Position numbers and translations under genes: made by a program | Notes under the pieces: generated by a model | What the model saw: the letters and a program-made list of their open reading frames with translations, nothing else | Databases searched by the model: none | What the model was told of the DNA's origin: nothing | Source: JALZAQ01 sp038253885 | GTDB lineage: Bacteria > Gemmatimonadota > Gemmatimonadetes > Gemmatimonadales > Gemmatimonadaceae | Direction of reading: 5' to 3' | Length of the DNA: 64,000 bases | Assembly (NCBI GenBank): GCA_038253885.1 | Contig: JBBSGP010000005.1 | Coordinates: 40,739 to 104,738 of the forward strand | Part shown: one piece after another, positions 16,674 to 26,341 of the stretch | Position numbering within the stretch: the stretch's first letter is position 1 | Layout: every line of letters starts with the position of its first letter

Positions 16674-18329
16674 GTGAGAAGATCGAGAGCGATCGTCGTG
16701 ATGGCTGTGCTCGCGGCGACGTTGGTGTCTGGCGGATGGCTGCTCGAGCGCGGACTCGGCACGCGGCGAAGCGCGGGCACTGCCCGCCTGTTCGACGCCG
16801 TGTTGGCTCACGTCGCGCAGCAGTTCGTGGACTCGATCCCGCCGGACTCGCTGTACGCCCGCGCCGCCGTCGGGCTGATCGCCGAGCTGCGCGATCCCCA
16901 CTCCGCATATCTGGGGGCGGACCGGCTGGCCCGGCTCACCGAGCGCACCACCGGCGGATATGTGGGACTCGGTGTTCAGATCGACGTGACTGGGGAGGGG
17001 ATCGTGGTCGTCGAGACCATGCCAGGATCGCCGGCCGAGCATGCCGGACTGCAATCGGGTGACCGGATCGTGCGAATCGGTGCCCACGCGACATCGGGAT
17101 GGACGCCAGAGGAGGCCCGACGGGCCATGCGGGGTCGCCCCGGGAGCGTGGTGTCGGTCCTGGTTGTGCGCGTCGGCGTGGCGGCCCCTCTCGCGATGTC
17201 AGTGGCGCGCGCGGATATCCACGTTCACTCGGTGCGCTTCGCGAGCATGGTCGCGCCGGATGTCGGATACGTGGACGTTGCGATCTTCAGCGATTCGACA
17301 GCGGACGAGCTGGCGGCGGCCATCGAGCAGCTGCGCCGTGACGCACCGGGAATGCATACGCTGCTGCTCGACCTTCGAAACAATCCCGGAGGGGTTCTCG
17401 AGCAGGGTGTGCAGGTGAGCGACCTCTTTCTCGACCCGCCACAGTCCATCGTGACGATGCGGGGCCGGGATACCGCGGCGACTCATCGGTACATTGACGA
17501 GGCCAGGCAGCGCTGGCCCGATCTGGGGATCATCGCCCTGGTGAACGGCATGACGGCGAGCGCGAGCGAGATCGTCGCCGGGGCGCTTCAGGACCACGAC
17601 CGGGGTGTGATCCTGGGGACACCGACGTACGGCAAGGGAAGCGCGCAGACGCTCTTTGAGCGTGACGAGCGGGGAATCGAGCTCGCGGGCGGAGGAGCGG
17701 TGAAGCTCACCACAGCGCGATGGTTCACTCCGTCGGGACGGTCCATCTCGATCATCCGGGAGCGCCGCCCCGACGAGGACGACGCCGACGGTCCTGCGCC
17801 GGACGCCGGCGCCGCCCTTCGGGCGCGTCCCACCTATCGGACGGACGCCGGCAGAACGGTTTTCGGGGGCGGCGGAATCGGACCCGACGCGATCGTGAGC
17901 GAGGATTCATCGCGCGACCCGCGGGCGTTGCAGCATCGGCTCGGCGCGGACGTCCCGCGTTTTCGGGATGCTCTCACCGAAGTGGGCATCGCATACAAGG
18001 GAGCGCACGCGAGGGGAAGCGCGTTGCGATCCGACTTCACCGTCTCGCGAGCGATGCGGGAGGCGCTGTGGCAGAGCCTGGAGAGGCGCCATGCCTTGCT
18101 CTCCCGCCCGGCGTTCGACTCCGCGGATATGGCTATCTCGCGCCAGCTCGGCTACGAGATCGCTCGCTATGCGATCGGACCCGAGGCGGAGATCAGGCGC
18201 CGCATCAGCGACGACAACGTCATCGCTTCGGCGACGCAGCTCGCTTCCGGGTCATCCAGCCCGGCCGAGCTTCTTCGGCGAGCATCGGAGCGCGGCACGC
18301 GCCGCGACTCTTCGTCGGCGCGCCGGTGA
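16674..18329 (+). CDS. C-terminal processing peptidase (S41 family, PDZ domain)
   Basis: 551 residues; GTG start with a strong AAAGGGGAGG ribosome binding site. N-terminal membrane anchor or signal (about 6-25), helical segment, PDZ domain (about 80-175), then the S41 protease core. Catalytic Ser298 lies in MTASASEIVAG and Lys321 in TYGKGSAQT, giving the Ser/Lys dyad of CtpA/Prc. The C-terminal ~170 residues form an additional helical region. Processes or degrades periplasmic proteins. Overlaps the DUF2520 gene by four bases (GTGA). Confidence 0.92.
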   Translation: MRRSRAIVVMAVLAATLVSGGWLLERGLGTRRSAGTARLFDAVLAHVAQQFVDSIPPDSLYARAAVGLIAELRDPHSAYLGADRLARLTERTTGGYVGLGVQIDVTGEGIVVVETMPGSPAEHAGLQSGDRIVRIGAHATSGWTPEEARRAMRGRPGSVVSVLVVRVGVAAPLAMSVARADIHVHSVRFASMVAPDVGYVDVAIFSDSTADELAAAIEQLRRDAPGMHTLLLDLRNNPGGVLEQGVQVSDLFLDPPQSIVTMRGRDTAATHRYIDEARQRWPDLGIIALVNGMTASASEIVAGALQDHDRGVILGTPTYGKGSAQTLFERDERGIELAGGGAVKLTTARWFTPSGRSISIIRERRPDEDDADGPAPDAGAALRARPTYRTDAGRTVFGGGGIGPDAIVSEDSSRDPRALQHRLGADVPRFRDALTEVGIAYKGAHARGSALRSDFTVSRAMREALWQSLERRHALLSRPAFDSADMAISRQLGYEIARYAIGPEAEIRRRISDDNVIASATQLASGSSSPAELLRRASERGTRRDSSSARR

Positions 18330-19159
18330 GTGACCGCGTCTTCATCGTCGGAGCGGGCCGCGCCGGACTCGGGTTGGCGCGGGCGCTTCGCGCTGTCGGA
18401 CTGGACATCACTGGAGTGCACGGCCGACGGCAGGGGATCGAAGGGGTGACGTGGGGCGCGCTCCCCGTCACCCTCGGCGAGGCCGGCGTGATTCTCGTCA
18501 CGGTTCGCGATGCCCAGATCGATGATGCGCTGCGTGAGCTGGCGTCCGCTCGCCTCGCTGGTGGCGCGGTGATCCTGCACGCCAGCGGGAGCGCCGAGCC
18601 TTCGGCTCTCGGTGCCCTCCGCCGGCTCGGGCATCCGTCGGGGACCTTTCATCCGCTGGTGCCGCTCTCCGATCCGGCGCGAGCGCCCGCCTTGCTGCGG
18701 GGAGCCTGGATCGGCGTGGATGGTGACGAGGCCGCGTGCGCCGCTGCCCGGCGACTGGCGGCGCTGCTCGGCGCACACACGCTCGAGATTCCGGCGGGAG
18801 AGAAGGCGCGGTACCACGCCGCCGCTGTGATCGCGTCCAATTTTCCGGCCGTGATGCTCAGCGCGGCGGAGCGAGTTCTCGTCGCAGCTGGGATCAGGCC
18901 GGACGCGGCGGCAGCCGCCATTCGCCCGCTCTTCATGGCGGCAGCGGACAACCTCCGCCATCAAAGCGGTGCGGCCTCCCTCACCGGCCCGATCGTGCGC
19001 GGTGACGCAGCGACGGTCCGTGCGCACCTGACAGCACTCGCCGGCGACGCCGACGCTCTGGCGATTTACCGTGCGCTCTCGCGTGCGGCGCTTCCGCTGG
19101 CGCGGGAGACCGGAACCGACCCGCGCGCTCTCGCCGACATCGATCGCGCTCTCGACTGA
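18326..19159 (+). CDS. DUF2520 / Rossmann-like domain NAD(P)-binding protein
   Basis: 277 residues from the GTG at 18326 overlapping the ctpA stop. N-terminal Rossmann fold with the dinucleotide motif FIVGAGRAGLGLARAL, a VILHASGS strand and a GTFHPLVPLS segment; the C-terminal helical domain contains KARYHAAAVIASNF. This arrangement is the DUF2520 family, related to ketopantoate reductase and 6-phosphogluconate dehydrogenase folds. The reaction is unknown. Last gene of the rpmE chain, converging on lolA. Confidence 0.85.
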   Translation: MSDRVFIVGAGRAGLGLARALRAVGLDITGVHGRRQGIEGVTWGALPVTLGEAGVILVTVRDAQIDDALRELASARLAGGAVILHASGSAEPSALGALRRLGHPSGTFHPLVPLSDPARAPALLRGAWIGVDGDEAACAAARRLAALLGAHTLEIPAGEKARYHAAAVIASNFPAVMLSAAERVLVAAGIRPDAAAAAIRPLFMAAADNLRHQSGAASLTGPIVRGDAATVRAHLTALAGDADALAIYRALSRAALPLARETGTDPRALADIDRALD

Positions 19160-19187
19160 CCAGCGACGGGCGGCGGCCAGAAACCCG

Positions 19188-19862
19188 TCACGGCGTTGTA
19201 CCGGGCTCGACCACGCGGACGCCCGGAGGAGGGGTGAAGCGGAAGGCATCCCTCGGAACCGCGACGTTCGTCGCGAGTCGGGTGATGAGAATGTGCCGCG
19301 TGACTCCATTCGCATCAGTGGTCTCGAATTGGCGCGCGAGCGCATCGTCGTCGTCCACCCAGACGGTCGCTCTGGCGATCGAGCCTCCGGTCTGCCGGGG
19401 GGTCAGCCTGACGGCGTGCGTGGCGTGCCCCTCGACGTCCGCCGTTCCGGCGGACGTGAGCGTGTATCGGTCCTTCGGATGGCGTATGAGCTCGGCGATC
19501 ATGTCGAACGCCCCGGCCGCGCCTTCGCCCGCGCTCATGCGGATGACCTGGCCCGGATTCGTGCTGGGCAGGTAGATCCAGAGCGTCTTTCCATCGGCAA
19601 CGATCCGGTCGCCAGCGGGGCGCGTGAAGGTCACGGAGATCCGTCGCGGGGGTCGCTGCACGACCTCGCCCGCCGAGGACGCCGAGCTGCCAGTGAGCGG
19701 ATTGGTGATCGTCTGCGTGAACGATGCTCTCACGCTCCGGATCGCGGTGTAGGCTTTCGATGCTCGCGCCAGAGTCGTCTCGGGCGATTGCGCCGGTGAC
19801 GGCGTCGTCGTCCCGAGCGCCCCTCCTGTCAGCATGAGCGCGATGATCGCGTTCCGCATCAT
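19188..19862 (-). CDS. lolA: Outer-membrane lipoprotein carrier LolA-like protein
   Basis: 224 residues. Signal peptide ending SPAQS (about 25 residues), then LolA features: ASKAYTAIRSVRASFTQT, GEVVQRPPRRISVTF, DGKTLWIYLPSTNPGQVI, and late strands with ITRLATNVAVPRDAFRF-PPG. Shuttles lipoproteins across the periplasm to the outer membrane. Two adjacent ATGs; 19862 is preceded by AAGGA at 7-nt spacing. Separated from aroF by 53 bp carrying a 7-bp inverted repeat. Confidence 0.85.
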   Translation of the reverse strand: MMRNAIIALMLTGGALGTTTPSPAQSPETTLARASKAYTAIRSVRASFTQTITNPLTGSSASSAGEVVQRPPRRISVTFTRPAGDRIVADGKTLWIYLPSTNPGQVIRMSAGEGAAGAFDMIAELIRHPKDRYTLTSAGTADVEGHATHAVRLTPRQTGGSIARATVWVDDDDALARQFETTDANGVTRHILITRLATNVAVPRDAFRFTPPPGVRVVEPGTTP

Positions 19863-19885
19863 CGGTATTCCTTGTGGCGATTGAG

Positions 19886-19908
19886 GGAGCCGACGGGCTG
19901 CCGGCTCC
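19886..19908 (-). other. Inverted repeat between aroF and lolA
   Basis: GGAGCCG and CGGCTCC, 7 bp, with a 9-nt loop, in the 53-bp gap. There is no T tract on either strand, so a rho-independent terminator is doubtful; it may be a processing or attenuation hairpin. Confidence 0.3.
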
Positions 19909-19915
19909 GGGAGTT

Positions 19916-20980
19916 CTACCCGATCCGGCCCGGCACGATCCTCGGCACCGGGTTCGGGGCGGCGGCGACGGAGCGTCCGATCGCGGACGCGATGGCGCCG
20001 AGCTCGCGGACCAGCTGGGTCAACTGCTCGGGATACAGAGACTGCGCCCCATCGGAGAGCGCGCGCTCCGGGTTCGGATGCATCTCGACGAGTACCCCAT
20101 CGGCGCCGGCGGCAACGGCGGCGCGGGCCATCGGCAACACCTTGTCGCGCGCTCCCGTTCCGTGACTGGGGTCGGCCACGATCGGGAGGTGCGACAGGGT
20201 GTGAACGATGGGAATGGCGGTCAGATCGAACATGTTTCGAGCCGCGGGATCGAAGCTGCGCACTCCGCGCTCGCAAAGAATGACCTGCGAATTCCCCTCG
20301 GCGAGAATGTACTCGGCGCTGAGGAGGAGCTCGTTGATCGTGGCCGCCAGCCCGCGCTTGAGAAGAATCGGTTTTCGAAGCCGTCCGACGACCTTGAGCA
20401 GTGAGTAGTTCTGCATATTTCGCGCGCCGATCTGGATGCAGTCGCCGTATTCGGCCACCAGATCCGCGCCCTCCTCATCCATCGCCTCCGTGACGATGGC
20501 GAGCCCCGTCTCCCGTCGTGCCAGGGCAAGCAGCTCGAGACCGCGCTTGCCCAGACCCTGAAAGGAATACGGCGAGCTCCGGGGCTTGAACGCCCCTCCT
20601 CGGAGACAGCTACCGCCGGCGGCCTTCACGCTGCGAGCCGCGGAGAGGATCTGCTCCTCTGATTCCACGGAGCAGGGTCCGGCCATGACCACGACATCGC
20701 GCCCGCCCACGGCCACGCCCGGCGCGATGTCGACGACGGTATTCTCCGGACGCCACTCCCGCGATACCTGCTTGTACGGTTGGGTGACGTAGATGACCTC
20801 GGCCACGCCGGCCAACCCTTCGACGCGCGAGCCATCGACGCGGCCATCATTGCCGACCAGACCCACGGCAGTGCGCTGCGCGCCCGGCATCGGGCGCGCC
20901 TGGTATCCCATCTCCTCGATGGCGCGAACGACACCATCTACCTGCGCCTGAGTGGCGCCGTGCTTCATCACGACGAGCAT
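19916..20980 (-). CDS. aroF: 3-deoxy-7-phosphoheptulonate (DAHP) synthase, KDO8P-synthase-like type
   Basis: 354 residues. First step of the shikimate pathway: PEP plus erythrose 4-phosphate. The N-terminal ~70-residue ferredoxin-like domain (MLVVMKHGATQ, GVAEVIYVTQPYK) precedes a TIM barrel with VVMAGPCSVES, LRGGAFKPRSSPYSFQG, GARNMQN, ERGVRSFD and VADPSHGTG. The ATG at 20980 has GGGGA about six bases upstream; the GTG at 21007 is an alternative. It overlaps the end of the upstream MBL gene by 13 bases. Confidence 0.93.
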   Translation of the reverse strand: MLVVMKHGATQAQVDGVVRAIEEMGYQARPMPGAQRTAVGLVGNDGRVDGSRVEGLAGVAEVIYVTQPYKQVSREWRPENTVVDIAPGVAVGGRDVVVMAGPCSVESEEQILSAARSVKAAGGSCLRGGAFKPRSSPYSFQGLGKRGLELLALARRETGLAIVTEAMDEEGADLVAEYGDCIQIGARNMQNYSLLKVVGRLRKPILLKRGLAATINELLLSAEYILAEGNSQVILCERGVRSFDPAARNMFDLTAIPIVHTLSHLPIVADPSHGTGARDKVLPMARAAVAAGADGVLVEMHPNPERALSDGAQSLYPEQLTQLVRELGAIASAIGRSVAAAPNPVPRIVPGRIG

Positions 20981-21747
20981 GACGATTCCCCGATCTCGAT
21001 GTGCCACCCATCTCTCGCTAGAGCGACGGGTCCGCGAAACGCGCGCGCGACGCTGCCGCGAATGTCGGTGCCGTCAACGGGCGGGTAGAAGTGGGTGAGT
21101 ACAAGTACACCGGGCGAGGCGATCGCCGCCAACTGTCCGCACTGCTCCGGTGTCAGGTGCGACGCCACGGCCATCGACGAAGGGAGAGAGCACTCCATCA
21201 GAAGAACATCGCAACCCGCCGCCCACCGCGCGAGATCCTCGTCGTAGGCCATATCCCCCGTGTACACCAGGCGCCGCGATCCGCGCGAGAGGGAGTAGGC
21301 CACACTCTCCTCAGTGTGTGGGACCTTGCGCGATGACAGCGTCACGCCGTCCGGGAGGCTCAGGGCGATGTCGAGCGAGACCTCCCGGATCTCCAACGGG
21401 AATCCCGGATCGCTCACCCACGAGCCGTAGAGCGACGCCATGCGATCCAGCAGCGACGTGATCCCGGGCGGACCGATCACCACGAAGGGAGCCGAGCGCG
21501 GCGGTAGCGTGCCGTAGCGGAATGCCTGCAGGAGCAGCGCGACGTCGGAGATGTGATCGGCGTGGAAGTGGGTGATCGCCAGGTGCGTGAGATCCACCCA
21601 GTCCAGGGGCAGTGATGCGAGTCGGTGATGCACGCCGCTTCCGCAATCCAGCAGGATTCTCGTTGCGCCGGCCTCCACCAGGTGGCCGGCACAGACGCGC
21701 GCGCGCGATGGAGCGACCGTCCCCGTACCGATGGTCGTGAGGCGCAT
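20968..21747 (-). CDS. RNase Z-like MBL-fold hydrolase
   Basis: 259 residues of the beta-CASP-less RNase Z/AhpD-like MBL branch: GTGTVAPSRAR at the N-terminus, the metal motif ITHFHADH, PHTEESVAYSL, YTGDMAYDEDL and LLMECSLP, and a final LTHFYPP. It may process tRNA 3' ends or hydrolyse a small phosphodiester; the sequence alone does not decide. The ATG overlaps the previous stop by one base, and the C-terminus overlaps aroF. Confidence 0.8.
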   Translation of the reverse strand: MRLTTIGTGTVAPSRARVCAGHLVEAGATRILLDCGSGVHHRLASLPLDWVDLTHLAITHFHADHISDVALLLQAFRYGTLPPRSAPFVVIGPPGITSLLDRMASLYGSWVSDPGFPLEIREVSLDIALSLPDGVTLSSRKVPHTEESVAYSLSRGSRRLVYTGDMAYDEDLARWAAGCDVLLMECSLPSSMAVASHLTPEQCGQLAAIASPGVLVLTHFYPPVDGTDIRGSVARAFRGPVALARDGWHIEIGESSCSS

Positions 21748-22820
21748 CAGCGTCCGCGGAAAAGCATCTTTCGCATCGACGTCGTGCCGTCGGCTTCGAG
21801 GCGCAGGAGATAGACTCCCGCCGGCGCGACCTGGCCGTTGTCGGCCAAGCCGTCCCAGGCGAAGCGAGCGTCACAGCCCGAGCCGCCATCGGCCTCGCTG
21901 GACCGGCCATAGCGCCCGGCGGGCAGGCGTGCCGGCAGCTGCGGCGCCGGCACGATTGTACGAATCCGCGTTCCTCGAAGATCGAGCACCTCGAGCCGGA
22001 CCGGGCTCGTGCGTTTCAGGTCGAACCAGATGCAGGTCACGCCGGAATTGACGCTCGGAAAGGGGTTAGGAAAATTCTGGAAGAGCACGGTGGCGATCGG
22101 AGCGCCAGCGCTGACGATGACGAAGGTCGCGGCGCTCTGAACGCGCGCGGTCTCTCCGGCCATCAGCCGGGCGGTCACGCTCCACCGGTAGGGAGTATTC
22201 GATTCCAGGTCGAATGGCAGGGTGAACGCGGTGTCGAGCAACCCGGTGACACTCACGACGTCTCGCCTCGAGCCGCTGACAGTCACCGCCAGATCGTAGA
22301 GCCAGGGTCCCGGGGGTGAAGCGACACCCGGTCCTGACCAGAGGAGCAGCGGACGACTGGTTGCGACCGTTGAGCCGTTGGGCGCGTTCGGCAAGATGAG
22401 GGTGAGCCAGTGCGGAACGACGTGTGGGCCGTGAACCACTGAAACGACCGCTACGCCGCCGGCCGTCGACGCGAGCGCGCGCCAGTAGATGACAACGCCG
22501 TCCGGCAAAGGGCGCTGCAGGACGATGGTCGCGCTCTCGCCGGAGGCCACCCGCGTGGCGCTGTCGACCAGCAACGGACCGGTGAAGGTCGGCTCACGCG
22601 CGATCTGCACGCGCAGGGAGAGTGGCTGATCGGCATCGACGAAGCCGCTTCCGCGCACGATGAAGGCCGGCGTGATGTCGCGGAGCGTATCCTCCGTCGG
22701 CCCCGAGATCGTGACGCTGGGGGCGAGGCCTCGCCGGGCGGGCGCTTCCGCCCGGGCGGTCGAGACGAGGTGGATCGACGTGATCGCCGCGGCGAGCCGA
22801 AGGGCGTGGCGCGCCGTCAT
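21747..22820 (-). CDS. Secreted protein with C-terminal FlgD-Ig / sorting-type domain
   Basis: 357 residues; signal peptide (about 24 residues, ending in AEA), fibronectin/Ig-like strands in the middle, and a C-terminal ~100-residue domain of the FlgD-Ig type: FQNFPNPFPSVN, VRLEVLDLRGTRIRTI, FAWDGLADNGQVAPAGVYLLRLEADG. This fold resembles type IX secretion C-terminal domains but is also found in bacteria lacking that system. Probably surface-exposed or periplasmic. It overlaps smc by four bases, an odd partner that suggests only shared transcription. Confidence 0.7.
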   Translation of the reverse strand: MTARHALRLAAAITSIHLVSTARAEAPARRGLAPSVTISGPTEDTLRDITPAFIVRGSGFVDADQPLSLRVQIAREPTFTGPLLVDSATRVASGESATIVLQRPLPDGVVIYWRALASTAGGVAVVSVVHGPHVVPHWLTLILPNAPNGSTVATSRPLLLWSGPGVASPPGPWLYDLAVTVSGSRRDVVSVTGLLDTAFTLPFDLESNTPYRWSVTARLMAGETARVQSAATFVIVSAGAPIATVLFQNFPNPFPSVNSGVTCIWFDLKRTSPVRLEVLDLRGTRIRTIVPAPQLPARLPAGRYGRSSEADGGSGCDARFAWDGLADNGQVAPAGVYLLRLEADGTTSMRKMLFRGR

Positions 22821-25800
22821 ACCGGCGCCGTCAACGCCTCCACGTCGCTCGTCTCCTCCTCCAGCACTTCCTCCACGGCGGCGCCACGCATATGCACGCT
22901 CACGAACGACGAGACGCCGGGCTCCTGCATTGTCACGCCATACACGGCGTCCGCGGCTTCAGTCGTGGTACGCGGGTTGTGCGTGATCACGATGAACTGG
23001 GTCCGCGTCTTGAACTGATTGAGCATCCGGACGAAGCGGGCGACGTTCTGGTCATCGAGGGGAGCATCCACCTCGTCGAGCAGACAGAAGGGACTGGGTT
23101 TGGTGAGGAAGATGCCGAAGAGAAGGGAGAGAGCGACGAGCGCCCGCTCACCGCTCGACAGAAGGTGAATGCGCTGCGTGCGCTTGCCACGTGGCGAGGC
23201 GTGTATCTCGATATCGCAGTCCAGCGGCGCCTCCGGATTCTCGAGGCGCAAATCGCACTCCCCGCCGCCAAAGAGAGTCATGAAGATCTGGCGGAAGTTC
23301 TCTCGCACCTGGGTGAAGGTGGCGAGGAAGAGCTCTCGCGCCGTGACGTCGATCTCTCGAATGGCCTGTTGCAGCGAATTCCGGGCTGACGTCAGGTCGG
23401 CGCGCTGAGTTGTGAGATAATCGAGCCGCTTCATCTCGTCCTCATGCTCCTCGACGGCCAGTGGATTGACCTGTCCGATCGCGTCCAGCTCTTCGCGAAT
23501 CCGGCCGAGCTCGGAGCGCAGTGCCTGATCATCCATCTCAACGGGCGCAAGCGCGGCCATCATCTCCTCGAGCGGCCGCCTCCATTCCGCTTCCAGCCTC
23601 TCGCGGATGGCGGTTCGACGGCCCGACAACTCGGCCAGGCGTAGCGCCGAGCGGTGGAGCTCGTCGGCCAGGGTCACGGCGTGTTGCCTCGCCTCGTCCA
23701 GCGCCTGGGCGGCAGAAACCAGTGCACCGTCGGCGATGTGCACCGCCTGCTCGGCGGATGAAAGGCTGGCCTCGCCGTCCCGCAACGCATGCCGCCGGGC
23801 CTCGAGATCCATCCGCCACGCCGTCATGCGTTCGGCGAGCGCACCATCGGCCTGCTCGATCTCGCTCAGCTCGGCGACGAGCAGGCGGATGCGCGAATCC
23901 GCGCTCGCCCTCTCGTCGGCCAGTCGCCGCTCGCGATCGGTCGCGACTTGCTGGCGCGCCTGTAGCTGCGCCTGCTCCACCTGCCACCGGGTGCGCTCCT
24001 CACGCGCGGTATCCTGGCGCCGGCTGGCCACCTCGTGACGTTCGCGGAGTGCTGCCAACTCGCCGGCTCTCTGCTCGATGCTGACGCTCAGCTCGGAGCG
24101 ACGCACGTCGAGGGCCGACGCGCGCATGGAGATCTCAGCGCGCCGCTCGGCGAGCCGCGCGGTGTTCTGCTCGATGCTCGCTAGCTCGCGTGCCGCTCGC
24201 TGGTGACGCCGCTCGTTCTCGTCGCGCTGCTCGCTGGCCCGTCGGAGCGCGAGATCGGCGGAGCTGGAGGCCTCGGCCGCGCCGCTCACCGCGCGCTCGG
24301 CTTCATCGAGCCAGCCGCGCGCGCGATCGGCACTCTCCGAGGCCTTCGTCAGCGCGGCGGTGGTGGCCGCGAGCTCCGCGCGGAGGGCCGAGAGCTCCGC
24401 CCGGCGACGCAGCGGACCGGGACCGGCGGTGGACCCAGGGAGCCAGACTGCGCCGTGATCGTCCACGAAAGCGGCTCCGCCGTCGATGGCGTGAGCTCGG
24501 CCGAGCAGCGCGCTCACCCAACCGCGGGCCGGACCCAGTGCGTCGACCGTCCCGGCGAGAGCACCGTCGCTGATTGGCGGTCCGTCCGGCGCATCCACGG
24601 GGAGGAGTAGCAGCGGGCCGGGCCCGACCGCGGCGTGCCAGCTCCGGATCGCATCGGCCGCTGCCCGGTCGCGAACCAACACCGCATGCACGGTGGCGCC
24701 GAGAAATTTCTCGATGGATGTCGCGGAGACGGTATCGGCGCCGATGTAGTCGCTCAACGGTCCGAGAATCGCCCCATCGCCGAAGCGCTCGCGGTCGCGC
24801 AGCAGACGGGCGGCGGCCGGAGCGAGACCGACGCGCTGGTGCTCGAGCGCTTCGAGCGCGCTGACCTTGCCCTGCAGAGATGTGTGCTGCTCCTGGGCCC
24901 GGAACAGCTCGCCGCGCGCCGCGCTTTCGCCCGACCGCGCGGCCTCCGCCGCGGCGCGCGTAGCCGCCAGTGCGTCGGCCCGTTTCGCCAGCGTCCGACG
25001 CGCCTGGGTGAGCGACTGGTCCGCCTCGGCGAGGTCATCCCGTGCCCGATCCCGCGTGAGCGCGAGCTGTTCGCCCTCGGAGGACAACTCCGCCAATCGC
25101 TGCGCAACCTCATCCCGCTCGCGCTCCGTCCCCTCGCGATCCAGCTCGGCCCGGCGCGCGGCGTCTTCGAGCGCCCGGAGCGCCCGCTCCGCCTCGTCGA
25201 GCACGCCCCGCGCGGAGATCACGTTGGATCGCGCTTCCTCCTCGGCCGCGAGATGGCGCGCCAGAGCCTCCGACACGGCGGACAGGTCGGCGTCGAGCCG
25301 CTCTCGAGCGGCCATCGCCTGTGTCCGGTCTCGCTCGAGCTGGGATCCGTACTCCTCGCCCTGTCGGCGCTCTTCCTCCGCCCTCTGTCGGCGCGCCGAT
25401 GCGTTGCGCTGTCGCTCCTCGGCGACGCGCATCTCGCTGTCCAGCCTCATCACATCCTGCTGCTGCGCGCTCACCAGCCGCGCGAGCTCGGACCGGCGTC
25501 CTTCGGCCGTGGCGCGAGCGAGATGCGCGTCCTCCCGTCCGCGCTCAGCGACACGGACCCGCTCCTGCGCGCCTGGCTCCTCGGCGCTCAGGGCTCCGAC
25601 GCGCGCCTCGAGCCGAGCCAGCTCATCGTGCCATGCACCCATCTCCCGCGCCGCCAGGGTGAGCTCCATCGTGAAACGCTGGCCCGTCAGCTCGGTGTGC
25701 TTTTCGGCGCGCTTGCGCTGTCGTCCCAGCGAGCGCACTTGGCTCTGCACTTCGGTGATCAGGTCGTCGAGGCGCGCCAGATCGACTGTCGTCTCCTCCA

Positions 25801-26341
25801 GTCGCCGCTCGGTCGTGCGACGCCGGTCGCGGTAGAGGCCTACGCCGGCGGCCTCCTCGAACAATTCCCTGCGATCATCGGGGCGATCGGAGAGCAAGGC
25901 ATCGATCATTCGCGCCTCGATGACTACCCCCGAATCAGCGCCCAACCCCGTTCCGCGCACGAGGTCATGGATGTCGCGAAGGCGGCACGGGACGCGATTG
26001 AGAAGGTAGTCGCTCTCACCGGAGCGCGAGAGCCGGCGCGTGATCACCACCTCCCGGTACGGCACTGGGAGCTGTCCGTCGTCGTTCTCGAAATAGAGGG
26101 AGACTTCGGCGATGTTCACCGCTCGCCGCGCCGAGGATCCTTGAAAGATCACCTCTTCCATCTTGGCGCCGCGCAGAGCCCGAGCCCGCTGCTCGCCCAG
26201 CACCCATCGAACGGCGTCGGACACGTTTGATTTCCCGCATCCGTTCGGCCCGACGATCGCGGTCACACCGGCCTCGAAGACGAGCTCGACGCGGTCGGCG
26301 AAGGACTTGAAGCCGTGTAGCTCGAGCTTGGTCAGTCGCAC
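22817..26341 (-). CDS. smc: Chromosome segregation protein SMC
   Basis: 1174 residues from the GTG at 26341, directly after the previous stop. N-terminal ATPase half with Walker A GPNGCGKS (31-38), long coiled coil (about 165-500), a hinge around 510-640 (including GALSD-like GAILGPLSDYI), a second coiled coil, and the C-terminal ATPase half. Walker B reads FCLLDEVDAPLDD. The ABC signature reads LLSSGERAL where LSGGE is usual. Forms a DNA-loop-extruding dimer, normally with ScpA and ScpB, which are not in this window. A long open frame on the opposite strand here is a GC-rich shadow. Confidence 0.96.
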   Translation of the reverse strand: MRLTKLELHGFKSFADRVELVFEAGVTAIVGPNGCGKSNVSDAVRWVLGEQRARALRGAKMEEVIFQGSSARRAVNIAEVSLYFENDDGQLPVPYREVVITRRLSRSGESDYLLNRVPCRLRDIHDLVRGTGLGADSGVVIEARMIDALLSDRPDDRRELFEEAAGVGLYRDRRRTTERRLEETTVDLARLDDLITEVQSQVRSLGRQRKRAEKHTELTGQRFTMELTLAAREMGAWHDELARLEARVGALSAEEPGAQERVRVAERGREDAHLARATAEGRRSELARLVSAQQQDVMRLDSEMRVAEERQRNASARRQRAEEERRQGEEYGSQLERDRTQAMAARERLDADLSAVSEALARHLAAEEEARSNVISARGVLDEAERALRALEDAARRAELDREGTERERDEVAQRLAELSSEGEQLALTRDRARDDLAEADQSLTQARRTLAKRADALAATRAAAEAARSGESAARGELFRAQEQHTSLQGKVSALEALEHQRVGLAPAAARLLRDRERFGDGAILGPLSDYIGADTVSATSIEKFLGATVHAVLVRDRAAADAIRSWHAAVGPGPLLLLPVDAPDGPPISDGALAGTVDALGPARGWVSALLGRAHAIDGGAAFVDDHGAVWLPGSTAGPGPLRRRAELSALRAELAATTAALTKASESADRARGWLDEAERAVSGAAEASSSADLALRRASEQRDENERRHQRAARELASIEQNTARLAERRAEISMRASALDVRRSELSVSIEQRAGELAALRERHEVASRRQDTAREERTRWQVEQAQLQARQQVATDRERRLADERASADSRIRLLVAELSEIEQADGALAERMTAWRMDLEARRHALRDGEASLSSAEQAVHIADGALVSAAQALDEARQHAVTLADELHRSALRLAELSGRRTAIRERLEAEWRRPLEEMMAALAPVEMDDQALRSELGRIREELDAIGQVNPLAVEEHEDEMKRLDYLTTQRADLTSARNSLQQAIREIDVTARELFLATFTQVRENFRQIFMTLFGGGECDLRLENPEAPLDCDIEIHASPRGKRTQRIHLLSSGERALVALSLLFGIFLTKPSPFCLLDEVDAPLDDQNVARFVRMLNQFKTRTQFIVITHNPRTTTEAADAVYGVTMQEPGVSSFVSVHMRGAAVEEVLEEETSDVEALTAPV

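Noticed and set aside
24635..26230. 531-codon open frame on the plus strand opposite smc
   Set aside because: Shadow of GC-rich smc coding sequence; no start region, ribosome binding site or family match, whereas smc on the other strand is unambiguous.
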